A stretch of DNA of 64,000 bases from Candidatus Accumulibacter propinquus (GCA_016714935.1 JADKBU010000014.1:53540-117539), one strand, 5' to 3'. Positions 19,249 through 28,518 are shown, counted from the stretch's first letter. Numbers and translations: made by a program. The notes: generated from the sequence alone by a model not told the origin.

Positions 19249-21234
19249 ATGAATTACTTCGTTACCGGCGCCACTGGTTTCATCGGCAAGCGACTTGTCG
19301 CAAGATTGCTGGGCCGCCCCGAGGCTACCGTCTATTTCTTGACTCGCGCCATTGAGCTGCCGAGGCTGCAGGAATTGTACGAGTATTGGGGTTGTGACGA
19401 TAGCCGCGTCATTCCGATCGTCGGCGACCTGACGCAAGTAGACCTGGGCGTCTCGCGGACCGATATCCACAAGCTGCATGGCAAGATCGAACACTTTTTC
19501 CATCTCGCGGCGATCTATGACCTCAAGGCCAGCGCCGAAGATCAACAGCGCGCCAACGTGGACGGCACCCGCAACACCGTCCGCCTGGCAGAGGAAATTG
19601 CTGCCAGACACTTCCACCTGGTCAGCTCGATTGCCGCCGCCGGACTTTTCGAAGGGCTGTTTCGTGAAGACATGTTCGACGAAGCGGAGAACCTCGAGAA
19701 TCCCTACTTCCGCACCAAGCACGACTCCGAAGGCATCGTCCGCAAGGAGTGCCGGATCCCGTGGCGCATCTTCCGTCCGGCAATCGTCGTCGGCGACTCG
19801 CGCACCGGCGAAATGGACAAGGTCGACGGGCCCTACTACTTCTTCAAGCTGATCCAGAAGATGCGCAAGATGTTCCCCTCCTGGATGCCGACCATCGGTA
19901 TCGAAGGCGGGCGCATCAATGTCGTCCCGGTAGACTTCGTGGTCGCGGCGATGGATCACATTGCCCACCTCGCCAATGAAGACGGACAGTGCTTCCACCT
20001 CACCGACCCGATGCCGATGCGCGTCGGTGACCTGCTCAACACTTTTGCACGCGCCGCACACGCACCGGAAATGGCAATGCGCATCAATGCCGCCCTGCTC
20101 GGCTTCATCCCGCGCACGGTGCGCAAGGCGATGTTCGCCCTGACCCCGGTGCGCCGCATCCGTACCGCGGTCATGAAGGATCTCGGCCTGCCCGACGACA
20201 TCCTCGATTTCGTCAACTACCCGACCCGCTTCGACTGCCGCGAGACGCAGCGCGCGCTCAAGGGCAGCGGCATCGCCGTGCCCCCGCTCGACAGCTACGC
20301 CTGGCGCTTGTGGGATTACTGGGAACGCCACCTCGACCCGGATCTTTTCGTCGATCGCACGCTGCGCGGCCAGGTCGAAGGCAAGGTCGTGCTGGTCACC
20401 GGCGGCTCCTCCGGCATCGGCAAAGCCACCATTCGCAAACTCGCGGAAGCCGGAGCCGTGGCGGTCACGGTCGCCCGCGACGCGCAGGCGCTCGACGAAG
20501 TCCGGCGCGAATTCGAAGCCGCCGGGCTGCACCTGATCACGCATGCGGTGGACATCGCCGATCCGCAGCAATGCGCCGCCTTTGTCAAATTCATGAACGA
20601 GGAGCACGGCGGCGTCGATATCCTGGTCAATAACGCCGGCCGCTCGATTCGCCGCGGTATCGAGAACTCCTTCGATCGTTTCCACGATTTCGAGCGGACC
20701 ATGGAACTCAATTACTTCGGCGCGTTGCGTCTGACCATGGGCTTTCTGCCGGGAATGATCGCCAAGCGCAAGGGACACGTGATCAACATCTCGTCGATCG
20801 GCGTCCTCACCAACGCCCCTCGCTTCTCGGCCTATGTGGCCTCAAAGGCAGCGCTGGACGCCTGGGCGCGCTGCGCGGCATCCGAGTTTGCCGATCGCGG
20901 AATCGAATTCACCACCATCAACATGCCCCTGGTCAGGACACCGATGATCGCCCCGACCAAGCTCTACGATCAGGTCCCCACGCTTTCCCCGGAAGACGCC
21001 GCCGATCTGGTCGTCGAAGCGGTCATCCACAAACCGGTGCGCATTGCCACACGCCTGGGAATTTTCGGTGCCCTGCTGCACTCCCTGATGCCGAAGGTCG
21101 CACAGATCACGATGAACACCTCCTTCCGGATGTTCCCCGATTCCGGGGCAGCGGCGCGCAAGCCTGAGGAACCGGAATCGCAAACGGCGGACCAGATCGC
21201 CTTCTCACAGGTCATGCGCGGGATTCATTTCTGA
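19249..21234 (+). CDS. Two-domain fatty acyl-CoA reductase (alcohol-forming type)
   Basis: A 661-residue protein made of two Rossmann-type reductases. The N-terminal NAD(P)-binding domain has GATGFIG (7-13) and an extended-SDR Y153-x3-K157 pair in YFRTK. The C-terminal classical SDR begins near residue 378 with VTGGSSGIG, followed by VNNAGRS and the S-Y-K triad in ISSIGVLTNAPRFSAYVASK. Length, domain order and many sequence stretches match, from memory, the Marinobacter fatty acyl-CoA reductase (Maqu_2507 type), which turns acyl-CoA into fatty alcohol with NADPH. AGGAGG lies five bases before ATG 19249. It would supply alcohol for the WS/DGAT at 14.0 kb. A simple SDR annotation would miss this. 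Confidence 0.85.
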   Translation: MNYFVTGATGFIGKRLVARLLGRPEATVYFLTRAIELPRLQELYEYWGCDDSRVIPIVGDLTQVDLGVSRTDIHKLHGKIEHFFHLAAIYDLKASAEDQQRANVDGTRNTVRLAEEIAARHFHLVSSIAAAGLFEGLFREDMFDEAENLENPYFRTKHDSEGIVRKECRIPWRIFRPAIVVGDSRTGEMDKVDGPYYFFKLIQKMRKMFPSWMPTIGIEGGRINVVPVDFVVAAMDHIAHLANEDGQCFHLTDPMPMRVGDLLNTFARAAHAPEMAMRINAALLGFIPRTVRKAMFALTPVRRIRTAVMKDLGLPDDILDFVNYPTRFDCRETQRALKGSGIAVPPLDSYAWRLWDYWERHLDPDLFVDRTLRGQVEGKVVLVTGGSSGIGKATIRKLAEAGAVAVTVARDAQALDEVRREFEAAGLHLITHAVDIADPQQCAAFVKFMNEEHGGVDILVNNAGRSIRRGIENSFDRFHDFERTMELNYFGALRLTMGFLPGMIAKRKGHVINISSIGVLTNAPRFSAYVASKAALDAWARCAASEFADRGIEFTTINMPLVRTPMIAPTKLYDQVPTLSPEDAADLVVEAVIHKPVRIATRLGIFGALLHSLMPKVAQITMNTSFRMFPDSGAAARKPEEPESQTADQIAFSQVMRGIHF

Positions 21235-21365
21235 GTGAGTTGCCCGCAGCAAGCAACCGTCTCGCCCGCTGCGACGAGAAACCAGGGGGCCCCGCATCGG
21301 ACGCCAAGGCAAGCGCCTGCTGTCCTGAGCGAGGCCCCGCTCACCTCCCTGCCGCATCATCACCC

Positions 21366-21785
21366 ATGACGACTCCCACTCAAAACCAAGCACCGGTTCA
21401 CAACGCACGGCAACTCCTCAAGGAACTGCAGGAGACATTCCCGGTCTTTCGTGACAGCCTGCCGCTCGCCATCGGCATCGACAAGCAACTGCAAGGGCGA
21501 CTGCCCAACGTTGGCCGCAAGGACTTGCGCATCGCTCTGGGAATGCACACGCACTCACTCCGGTACCTGAAAGTGATGGCGCAGGCAACGGTCCGGGTGG
21601 ATCTTGACGGGCAACCGGCAGGCGAAATCCTGGCCACGCACCGTAGCCACGCCAGCGACCTGATCAAGGAGCGAACCCGCAAACAGGCAGAACAGCGCAA
21701 AGCACAGCGCGAGGCTGAGGCGCTGGCTCGCCAGCGTACCGAGAAGCTGGACCAGTTGGTGGAGAAATTCGGCCGCAGCCGCTGA
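21366..21785 (+). CDS. ProQ/FinO-domain RNA chaperone
   Basis: A 139-residue protein. The ProQ/FinO domain (about 10-105) is seen from LLKELQETFPVFRDSLPLAI, the LRIALGMHTHSLRYLKVM helix pair and a basic surface. A Lys/Arg/Glu-rich C-terminal helix (about 100-139) probably adds RNA contacts. Members bind structured small RNAs and mRNA 3' ends. The start is ATG 21366; an open extension to 21240 has no family similarity. Confidence 0.88.
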   Translation: MTTPTQNQAPVHNARQLLKELQETFPVFRDSLPLAIGIDKQLQGRLPNVGRKDLRIALGMHTHSLRYLKVMAQATVRVDLDGQPAGEILATHRSHASDLIKERTRKQAEQRKAQREAEALARQRTEKLDQLVEKFGRSR

Positions 21786-21809
21786 GTTGTCGGCGCTGCG
21801 TACAGCGCC

Positions 21810-22457
21810 GTGCCGATTCCAGTGTTTCCGCCGACCCCGGGACCAACCTACGAGACAAGAGGCGCAGGCGGATTGCGGTCTGTCGAGCAAGAAATCATGG
21901 ACCACCTACTCAAGGACAGCGCACCGCTCGAATTGTACGCCTGGCTGGACGACGACGCTGAATGGCCCGGATGGGACATCCTCGTCGGCAATCCCTTCGC
22001 CCACTCGCTACCCGGCGACCAGTTCACGACCGTTCAGAACTACTTTGCCGAGTACCATCTGGAATACTTCCGGCAGCGACTCTACCCGCATTTCCCAAGC
22101 CGGCTGCATGCTCTCCTGCTCTTCGCCACACGCGTCGATGCCGAGACTTTTCGCGCCAAGCATCCCGCCCGCACCTTCGGCAAGTCACTGGTGCGAGCGC
22201 GCAGCAAAGGCAGCTATGTCTGCTCGTTCCACGATGCGAGCTGGCTGGACTACCTGCGATTACCGCATAGCCTGAGCCTGTCGACACTCGACGAAATCGC
22301 CAATCATTACTGGAAGGGCGCGCTCGTCGAGGAAGTTGGGCTCACCTTTCTGAATGAGCGCTGGCGAGAACCGCCGGTCATCGAAGCGCTTTTTCAAGGT
22401 ATCCTTGAGCCGGTCACGGCACACCCGCAGAGCGGCTTGCTACCCGGCTTCACGTGA
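21810..22457 (+). CDS. Conserved-looking protein of unknown function
   Basis: A 215-residue soluble protein that I cannot assign. It is rich in aromatic residues (HSLPGDQFTTVQNYFAEYHL, VCSFHDASWLDYLRLPHSL), contains no membrane segment, and looks like real coding sequence by codon bias and its position 24 bases after proQ. The start is uncertain: GTG 21810 gives the longest form and ATG 21897 a form 29 residues shorter; neither has a strong ribosome site. Confidence 0.65.
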   Translation: MPIPVFPPTPGPTYETRGAGGLRSVEQEIMDHLLKDSAPLELYAWLDDDAEWPGWDILVGNPFAHSLPGDQFTTVQNYFAEYHLEYFRQRLYPHFPSRLHALLLFATRVDAETFRAKHPARTFGKSLVRARSKGSYVCSFHDASWLDYLRLPHSLSLSTLDEIANHYWKGALVEEVGLTFLNERWREPPVIEALFQGILEPVTAHPQSGLLPGFT

Positions 22458-22626
22458 CGGCACCGGGAAGTCGCCCGGCCACAACGATCGCGGTACTGCT
22501 TGCCGCCCGCTGGCTCAACAGTTAGAATCGCCGGCTCGCTTCGCCAAGCGAATAAGCACCTTCATTCATCAGGCGTTGGCTCTATCAAACCGGGGCTGCG
22601 CCGTTCTTCAGGAAAGAGAGTTTGAC

Positions 22627-22896
22627 ATGGCGATAAATGTTGCGCAAAAAGCGCAGATCATGAGCGACTACCAGCGTGCCACAGGCGACACCGGATCGTC
22701 CGAAGTCCAGGTGGCCCTGTTGACCGCTCGCATCAATGACCTGACCGGCCACTTCAAGGAACACAAGAAGGACAACCACTCGCGGCGCGGACTTTTGCGC
22801 ATGGTCAGCCGCCGTCGCAAGCTCCTCGACTACCTGAAACGTACCAACGTTGACTCCTACCGCAGCCTGATTCAGCGTCTCGGCCTGCGCAAGTAA
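22627..22896 (+). CDS. rpsO: 30S ribosomal protein S15
   Basis: An 89-residue primary 16S rRNA-binding protein of the platform, with the typical TGSSEVQVALLTARINDLTG and NHSRRGLLRMVSRRRKLLDY blocks. GAAAGAGAG lies just before ATG 22627. It is followed by pnp after 186 bases, the classic rpsO-pnp order. In E. coli S15 represses its own mRNA and RNase III cleaves the rpsO-pnp spacer; the GC-rich spacer here (22897-23082) could form such a hairpin. Confidence 0.97.
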   Translation: MAINVAQKAQIMSDYQRATGDTGSSEVQVALLTARINDLTGHFKEHKKDNHSRRGLLRMVSRRRKLLDYLKRTNVDSYRSLIQRLGLRK

Positions 22897-23082
22897 GCCT
22901 GTTCGCCGATCCGCGTCGCGGTCGGAGGTGCAGGCAATTCGAAAAGCCGTCAGCGGCCAGCCCCCAGGTGGGCTGTGCCGCTGTTTCTGCTGCTGCGGCT
23001 TTTGTTGGCAAATGGGCGCGTCGGTCGAATGGTCTGCCGGAGTCGTGGGCAGGCACGCGCCAGATTATTGAGAAAGGGAACT

Positions 23083-25203
23083 ATGTTTAATATCGTCAAG
23101 AAAACCTTCGCCTATGGTGCCCATCAGGTCACCCTGGAAACCGGCGAGATCGCCCGCCAGGCGGGTGGGGCCGTAATGGTCTCGATGAACGACACGGTCG
23201 TGCTGGTCAGCGTCGTCGGCAACAAGACAGCCAAACCGGGCCAGGATTTTTTTCCCCTAACGGTGGATTACATCGAGAAAACCTACGCCGCGGGAAGAAT
23301 CCCCGGAGGGTTCTTCAAACGCGAGGGGCGCCCCTCGGAAAAGGAAACGCTGACATCCCGGCTGATCGACCGCCCGCTGCGCCCGCTCTTTCCCGAAGGC
23401 TTCTACCACGAGGTACAGGTCGTGGCGATGGTGATGTCGCTCAACCCGGAAATCGATCCAGACATCCCGGCGATGATCGGTGCCTCGGCAGCTCTGGCGA
23501 TCTCGGGCATTCCCTTCGATGGGCCGATCGGTGCCGCACGCGTCGGCTACCTCGACGGTCAGTACATCCTCAATCCGACCGCCACACAACTGTCGTCGAG
23601 TCTGCTGAATCTGGTCGTCGCCGGTACGCAGTCGGCGGTCCTGATGGTCGAGTCGGAGGCCAGGGAACTCTCGGAGGAAGTCATGCTCGGTGCCGTGGTC
23701 TATGGGCACCAGCAGATGCAGGCGGCGATCGACACCATCAACGAACTGGCCGATGCAGCCGGCAAACCGGAATGGGACTGGACACCGGCAGCGAGAAACG
23801 AAGCGGTCCACGGCAAGCTCGACCAACTGGTCGATGCCGAGCTGCAGGAGGCCTACCGGATCACCAGCAAGCAGCTACGCAGCCAGCGCATCAAGGAGAT
23901 CACCGCCTACGCCGTCGAGGTCCTGACCGCCGGTGACGACGCCCCGGACGCCAACGCGGTGCGCAACATGGTTTCCGCCGCCGAAGCGCGCATCGTACGC
24001 GGCCGCATCCTGGCCGGCGAGCCAAGAATCGACGGTCGCGACACGCGTACGGTCAGGCCGATCGCGATCCGCTCGGGCGTTTTGCCGCGGGCGCACGGTT
24101 CGTCCCTGTTTACCCGTGGTGAAACCCAGGCCATCGTCGTGGCCACGCTCGGCACCGGCCGTGACGAGCAGATCATCGACGCGCTGTCCGGCGAATATCG
24201 TGACCGTTTCATGCTGCACTACAACTTCCCTCCCTATGCAACCGGCGAATGCGGACGCGTCGGCACGCCAAAGCGGCGTGAGATCGGACATGGCAGGCTG
24301 GCCAAACGGGCACTACTGGCCGTGCTGCCATCGGTGGAAGACTTCTCGTACTCGATCCGCGTCGTCTCCGAGATCACCGAATCCAACGGTTCGAGTTCGA
24401 TGGCCAGCGTCTGCGGCGCCTCGCTGGCCCTGATGGATGCGGGTGTGCCGCTCAAGGCACACGTCGCCGGAATCGCCATGGGTCTGATCAAGGAGGGCAA
24501 TCGCGTCGCCGTGCTGACCGACATCCTCGGCGACGAGGATCACCTCGGCGACATGGATTTCAAGGTCGCCGGTACCGATTCCGGCGTCACCGCGCTGCAG
24601 ATGGACATCAAGATCCAGGGCATCACCAAGGAGATCATGCAGGTCGCCCTGGCGCAGGCCGGCGAAGCACGCCTGCACATTCTCAAGCAGATGCAGGACT
24701 CGATGTCCGGACACCGCGAGGAAGTCTCGACCTACGCCCCGCGCCTGTACACCATGAAGATCAACCCCGAGAAGATCCGCGACGTGATCGGCAAGGGCGG
24801 TGCGGTGATCCGGGCGATCACCGAGGAAACCGGGACGACCATCGACATCAAGGACGACGGCACGATTACCATCGCCTCGGTCAGCGGTGACGCGGCCGAT
24901 GCTGCGCGGGCGAGAATCGAGTCGATCACCGCCGACGTCGAAGTCGGCAAGGTCTATGACGGCACCGTGCTCAAGCTGCTCGACTTCGGCGCCATCGTCA
25001 GCATCCTGCCTGGACGCGACGGCCTGCTGCATATTTCTCAGATTGCCAACGAACGCGTCAATGCCGTCGCCGATTATCTCAAGGAAGGCCAGAAAGTGCG
25101 CGTCAAGGTACTGGAAGCCGACGAGAAGGGTCGCGTGCGCCTGTCGATGAAAGCCCTGACGGTCGAAGAGGGTGGTGCCGGGGCAGCAGCGCCGGCGTCG
25201 TAA
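23083..25203 (+). CDS. pnp: Polyribonucleotide nucleotidyltransferase (PNPase)
   Basis: A 706-residue phosphorolytic 3'-5' exoribonuclease of the RNA degradosome. Two RNase PH-like domains (about 1-230 and 310-550, with YNFPPYATGE and SSMASVCGASLALMDAGVPL) flank an alpha-helical linker. A KH domain with VIGKGGAVIRAI starts near 557 and an S1 domain near 622. The start is ATG 23083 after GAAAGGGAAC; the open frame back to 22975 is not conserved. Transcription ends at the intrinsic terminator at 25222-25249. Confidence 0.97.
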   Translation: MFNIVKKTFAYGAHQVTLETGEIARQAGGAVMVSMNDTVVLVSVVGNKTAKPGQDFFPLTVDYIEKTYAAGRIPGGFFKREGRPSEKETLTSRLIDRPLRPLFPEGFYHEVQVVAMVMSLNPEIDPDIPAMIGASAALAISGIPFDGPIGAARVGYLDGQYILNPTATQLSSSLLNLVVAGTQSAVLMVESEARELSEEVMLGAVVYGHQQMQAAIDTINELADAAGKPEWDWTPAARNEAVHGKLDQLVDAELQEAYRITSKQLRSQRIKEITAYAVEVLTAGDDAPDANAVRNMVSAAEARIVRGRILAGEPRIDGRDTRTVRPIAIRSGVLPRAHGSSLFTRGETQAIVVATLGTGRDEQIIDALSGEYRDRFMLHYNFPPYATGECGRVGTPKRREIGHGRLAKRALLAVLPSVEDFSYSIRVVSEITESNGSSSMASVCGASLALMDAGVPLKAHVAGIAMGLIKEGNRVAVLTDILGDEDHLGDMDFKVAGTDSGVTALQMDIKIQGITKEIMQVALAQAGEARLHILKQMQDSMSGHREEVSTYAPRLYTMKINPEKIRDVIGKGGAVIRAITEETGTTIDIKDDGTITIASVSGDAADAARARIESITADVEVGKVYDGTVLKLLDFGAIVSILPGRDGLLHISQIANERVNAVADYLKEGQKVRVKVLEADEKGRVRLSMKALTVEEGGAGAAAPAS

Positions 25204-25221
25204 CCACGCAACAGCAGATCA

Positions 25222-25249
25222 AAAAAAGGACGCCACGGCGTCCTTTTTT
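25222..25249. terminator. Bidirectional intrinsic terminator between pnp and dksA
   Basis: Near-perfect stem GGACGC/GCGTCC with a CACG loop, an A run before and a T run after it. The two convergent genes pnp and dksA probably share it. Confidence 0.88.
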
Positions 25250-25297
25250 ATTTCCGCGCGCGGCAAATTCGTCCACGCTGCACGTGTCTGGGACCGC

Positions 25298-25723
25298 CTA
25301 TTTGGCGATCTGCTTCTCGCGCACCTCTTCCAGCGTCTTGCAGTCGATGCACAGCGTCGCCGTCGGCCGCGCTTCCAGACGCTTGATGCCGATCTCGACG
25401 CCGCAGGCCGCACAGTAGCCATAGTCGCCACTGTCGATACGCGCGATGGTTTCCTCGATCTTCTTGATCAGCTTGCGCTCGCGGTCGCGGTTGCGCAACT
25501 CGATGGCGATGTCGGTTTCCTGGCTCGCACGATCATTGGGATCAGCAAAAACCGTCGCTTCATCCTTCATCGTGTGCACCGTGCGCTCGATGTCTTCCAT
25601 CAACTGCCGCTTGAGGGCTTCGAGGATGCCGCGAAAATGAGCCAGCTGATCGCTGTTCATGAACTCCTCGCCCGGTTCCGGTACGTAGGGAGTGAAATGC
25701 TTGTGGAGCAATTCTTCAGCCAT
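25298..25723 (-). CDS. dksA: RNA polymerase-binding transcription factor DksA
   Basis: A 141-residue secondary-channel regulator that works with ppGpp in the stringent response. It has a coiled coil (about 30-100) carrying the tip motif DPNDRA and a C-terminal C4 zinc finger (YCAACG and LCIDCK). All four cysteines are present, so this is the zinc-bound form. The gene is convergent with pnp. Confidence 0.96.
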   Translation of the reverse strand: MAEELLHKHFTPYVPEPGEEFMNSDQLAHFRGILEALKRQLMEDIERTVHTMKDEATVFADPNDRASQETDIAIELRNRDRERKLIKKIEETIARIDSGDYGYCAACGVEIGIKRLEARPTATLCIDCKTLEEVREKQIAK

Positions 25724-25857
25724 GTTCGAAGACCCTGTTTTCTGTTTGCAAAAAAAGACGACTAGATATCAGAAATAGCAGCGTCTGGCAAGCAACGGTC
25801 TGCTGATCGGATGCGTGCGGGGCGCGGCAACCGGCTGCCAGGGCGCGCCGGGAACGT

Positions 25858-26619
25858 TCATCTGCCCGCCCCCGCTGGATCGCCTTCGACAGGAGGGCCA
25901 TCACCGCGGGCCAGATAGCGTGCGCGCAGCGCCATCGCCGTCTCGAATGCCGCCTGCGTGAAACTCAGGATCTCCGCGAACTCCGCGTCGCTGAGCGTCC
26001 GGGCATCGTCGTTGCTGCGATAGACGTTGACGAACTGGTGCTCGCGCACCGTCTGCAGCACCAGCTTGCCGACCCCCAAGCCTTCGAGGCTCTTCCACAG
26101 ATCGGGATTCGCCGTGCGCGTAAAGCGCATCACAAAACCGACCGGGTCATTGCGCCCAAAGACCGCCGCCAGGCGCAGGATCAACTCGAACGACAGGGCA
26201 ATGCGGCCATTCTCGAGCGCCTCGATCAGCGAGGGATCCTTGAGATCGATCGCCGCGCCGACCTCGGCAATCGTCAGTCCCGCCGACTCGCGCATGGCGC
26301 GGATCGCCGCCCCGGTCCTGGCCCATGCGGGTTCGGCGACGCCCGGCAACACCGCCCGCACCACCTCACTGGCGGCGTCGAGCGGGTGCCCGTCCTGCAG
26401 CGCCCGCGAGACCTTGCCGGCGGTCTCCATGGCGCGCCCGGCAAGCACCGTTGCCGACCCCAGGTCCAGCAAACGGCTGGCCATCGCGCGCATCTGATCG
26501 ACCATGCCCGGCTCGGTCAACCGAGCGCTGTCGGCGCTCGCCTGCGCATCTGACTTCTTTGCGGTTCGCCTGGCAACCGCAGGCTTGCGTTTGGCCGATG
26601 GAGCGGACGGGGTGCTCAT
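25858..26619 (-). CDS. Helix-turn-helix (XRE-like) protein of unknown target
   Basis: A 253-residue protein. An N-terminal Lys/Ala-rich tail (1-40) is followed by a central XRE-type helix-turn-helix (about 127-185: IRAMRESAGLTIAEVGAAID and SLIEALENGRIALSFELILR) and a C-terminal domain of about 70 residues that I do not recognise. ATG 26619 has GAAGGGA ahead of it; the frame is open further to 26733. The HTH lies in the middle of the protein rather than at one end. The neighbours give no hint of its regulon. Confidence 0.78.
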   Translation of the reverse strand: MSTPSAPSAKRKPAVARRTAKKSDAQASADSARLTEPGMVDQMRAMASRLLDLGSATVLAGRAMETAGKVSRALQDGHPLDAASEVVRAVLPGVAEPAWARTGAAIRAMRESAGLTIAEVGAAIDLKDPSLIEALENGRIALSFELILRLAAVFGRNDPVGFVMRFTRTANPDLWKSLEGLGVGKLVLQTVREHQFVNVYRSNDDARTLSDAEFAEILSFTQAAFETAMALRARYLARGDGPPVEGDPAGAGR

Positions 26620-26745
26620 GAGGGATCCCTTCGTGGAAGTGGCGGCATGGTTGAAGTGTAGCTCAGGCCGCCAAGGCTGCAAGGGCAAGGTGTGGCAGAA
26701 ACTCGCCGCCGCCCACGCGTGCCGGGAGCGCACACGACAGACGCC

Positions 26746-27510
26746 TCACGGCTGGTCCGGCGCGTCGTCGTGAACACCGGACCTGGGCGGCTGAGCACGC
26801 GCCTGCCGGGTCGTGGCCCTTCCCTGCTGCCGCGTGCAGCCCTTGAACAGGTAGCCGATGGCGAGCGCAAGCAGCGCAAAGGCCATGCCCACCACCAGGA
26901 CAAACACCAGCAGTCCGACCGGAGCGGCGAGTAGCCAGGGCGCTGCGGTATCGTGATTGTCGAAGCTCGCGAATACCCGCTGAAAGGCCAGGCCGGCCAC
27001 CTGATAGGCCAGCGGCACGGCCAGGCTGGCCGCGACCAGGAGTTGCACGACCGTCCAGCCGACGCGCGGACCCGCCCTTTCGACATCGGGCCGCGCCCTT
27101 CGCCCGCGGAGTATCCGCAGCAACAGCGCAGCGAGCACGCCGCCGCCGATGACCAGCCCCCCCGGCAACAGCCAGCGTTCGATTCGCCCTACCCAGGCCA
27201 GGTCGCGTCTGGGTGGCGGTAGCGGTGGCGCCTCGATCGAGACCGAAGGCTGTGCTTGCACTGTCGTCCCCCCCGCCTGTCCCGCCTCGTCACAGCGCTG
27301 CTGACCTGGCCGGCGGATGGTCCGGGCTTCCGGCGGACAGGGGCCGTCGACAATGTACTGCAAGCCATGCAGGTCACAGAGCGCGGCGTTGCGCAACCGG
27401 CACTCCTCGGCGACGGTCGGTACGTCGGCCCGGCATGCCGAAGCAGCAATGACCAGCCACGCCACCGACACACTACCGGCAAGACCCAAAGCGGCGCGTT
27501 GGCTGTGCAT
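26746..27510 (-). CDS. Membrane protein with a cysteine-rich exported segment, unknown function
   Basis: A 254-residue protein with a signal-type N-terminus (about 5-26, ending near ASACRA, possibly a lipoprotein-like cysteine). An exported segment with five or six cysteines (about 26-80, e.g. EECRLRNAALCDLHGLQYI) and a Pro/Arg linker follow, then three hydrophobic segments (about 117-136, 155-180 and 198-226). GGAAGGGAG precedes ATG 27510. It is 44 bases downstream of cysB on the same strand, but nothing ties it to sulfur metabolism. No family recognised. Confidence 0.7.
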   Translation of the reverse strand: MHSQRAALGLAGSVSVAWLVIAASACRADVPTVAEECRLRNAALCDLHGLQYIVDGPCPPEARTIRRPGQQRCDEAGQAGGTTVQAQPSVSIEAPPLPPPRRDLAWVGRIERWLLPGGLVIGGGVLAALLLRILRGRRARPDVERAGPRVGWTVVQLLVAASLAVPLAYQVAGLAFQRVFASFDNHDTAAPWLLAAPVGLLVFVLVVGMAFALLALAIGYLFKGCTRQQGRATTRQARAQPPRSGVHDDAPDQP

Positions 27511-27554
27511 TGCTGCTTCTCCCTTCCACCGGCTGATCCGGTACACCCGCGCAC

Positions 27555-28502
27555 TCAGAGCTGATACTCGTCGGCCGGTCGCGCACCGGCCATCGCCATG
27601 TCGACGGCCTTCTTCGTCAGGTGCGAGGCGAAGAGTTCAATGAAGTCATATTCGTAGCGACGGATGTGCGTGCCACGGCGCAAACCGATACGCGTCGTGT
27701 TCGAACCGAACAGATGCTCGGCGGCCATCGCCTGCAAACCGGTGTCGCGCACCGGATCGAAAGCCATGCGGGCAATGATCCCCAGCCCCAACCCCAGCCC
27801 GACATAGGTCTTGATCACGTCGGCGTCGATCGCCGTGAGCACCACATTCGGAGTCAGTTGCGCCAGTTCAAAAGCCTTGTTGATGCGTGAGCGACCGGCA
27901 AAGGCCGAGTCGTAGGTGATCAGTGGCCAGCGCGACAGGGCGGTCAACGACACCGGCTTTTCGCCGAGAATCGGGTGCCCGTCGGGAGCGATCACACAGT
28001 GCACCCACTGGTAACACGGCAACATCAGCAGTTGTGGATACTGGTCGAGCGCTTCGGTGGCGATGGCGATGTCGGCCTCGCCTTTCAGCGTCAACTCGGC
28101 GATCTGTGCGGGATGCCCCTGGTGCAGCGACAGGCGAACCCGGGGATGCCGGTCGACAAAGTTCTTGACCACTGCCGGCAGCGCATAGCGCGCCTGCGTA
28201 TGGGTGGTGGCGATGACCAGGCTGCCGGTGTCGCCGCCAGCGTACTCTTCGCCGACGCGCCGGATGTTCTCGGCATCGCGCAGAATGCGTTCGGCAATTT
28301 CGAGCACCGCCCTGCCGGGCTCGGTGATCGCCGTCAGGCGTTTGCCGCCGCGCTCGAAGACGGTCACCCCGAGTTCGTCTTCGAGCAGTCTGATCTGCTT
28401 GGAGATCCCCGGCTGCGAGGTATAAAGCGCCTCCGCGGCTTCGGAGACATTGAGACCACGGCGCGCCACTTCGACGAGATAGCGGAACTGCTGGAGTTTC
28501 AT
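27555..28502 (-). CDS. cysB: CysB-type LysR regulator of sulfur assimilation
   Basis: A 315-residue LysR-family protein. The N-terminal winged helix (about 1-60) reads LNVSEAAEALYTSQPGISKQ, characteristic of CysB/Cbl. The C-terminal periplasmic-binding-like domain has TTHTQARYALP, which contacts the acetylserine/sulfate ligand in relatives. It is divergent from the sulfur operon starting with the TauE-like gene, the expected place for a CysB activator. An ATTG-N7-CAAT dyad lies 18-32 bases upstream of its start and may mediate autoregulation. Confidence 0.93.
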   Translation of the reverse strand: MKLQQFRYLVEVARRGLNVSEAAEALYTSQPGISKQIRLLEDELGVTVFERGGKRLTAITEPGRAVLEIAERILRDAENIRRVGEEYAGGDTGSLVIATTHTQARYALPAVVKNFVDRHPRVRLSLHQGHPAQIAELTLKGEADIAIATEALDQYPQLLMLPCYQWVHCVIAPDGHPILGEKPVSLTALSRWPLITYDSAFAGRSRINKAFELAQLTPNVVLTAIDADVIKTYVGLGLGLGIIARMAFDPVRDTGLQAMAAEHLFGSNTTRIGLRRGTHIRRYEYDFIELFASHLTKKAVDMAMAGARPADEYQL

Positions 28503-28518
28503 GGCTGTCGCACCATTG

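Noticed and set aside
19168..20778. 536-codon minus-strand frame opposite the acyl-CoA reductase
   Set aside because: Shadow of a gene with two convincing Rossmann domains; no family similarity and an excess of His/Asp/Arg.
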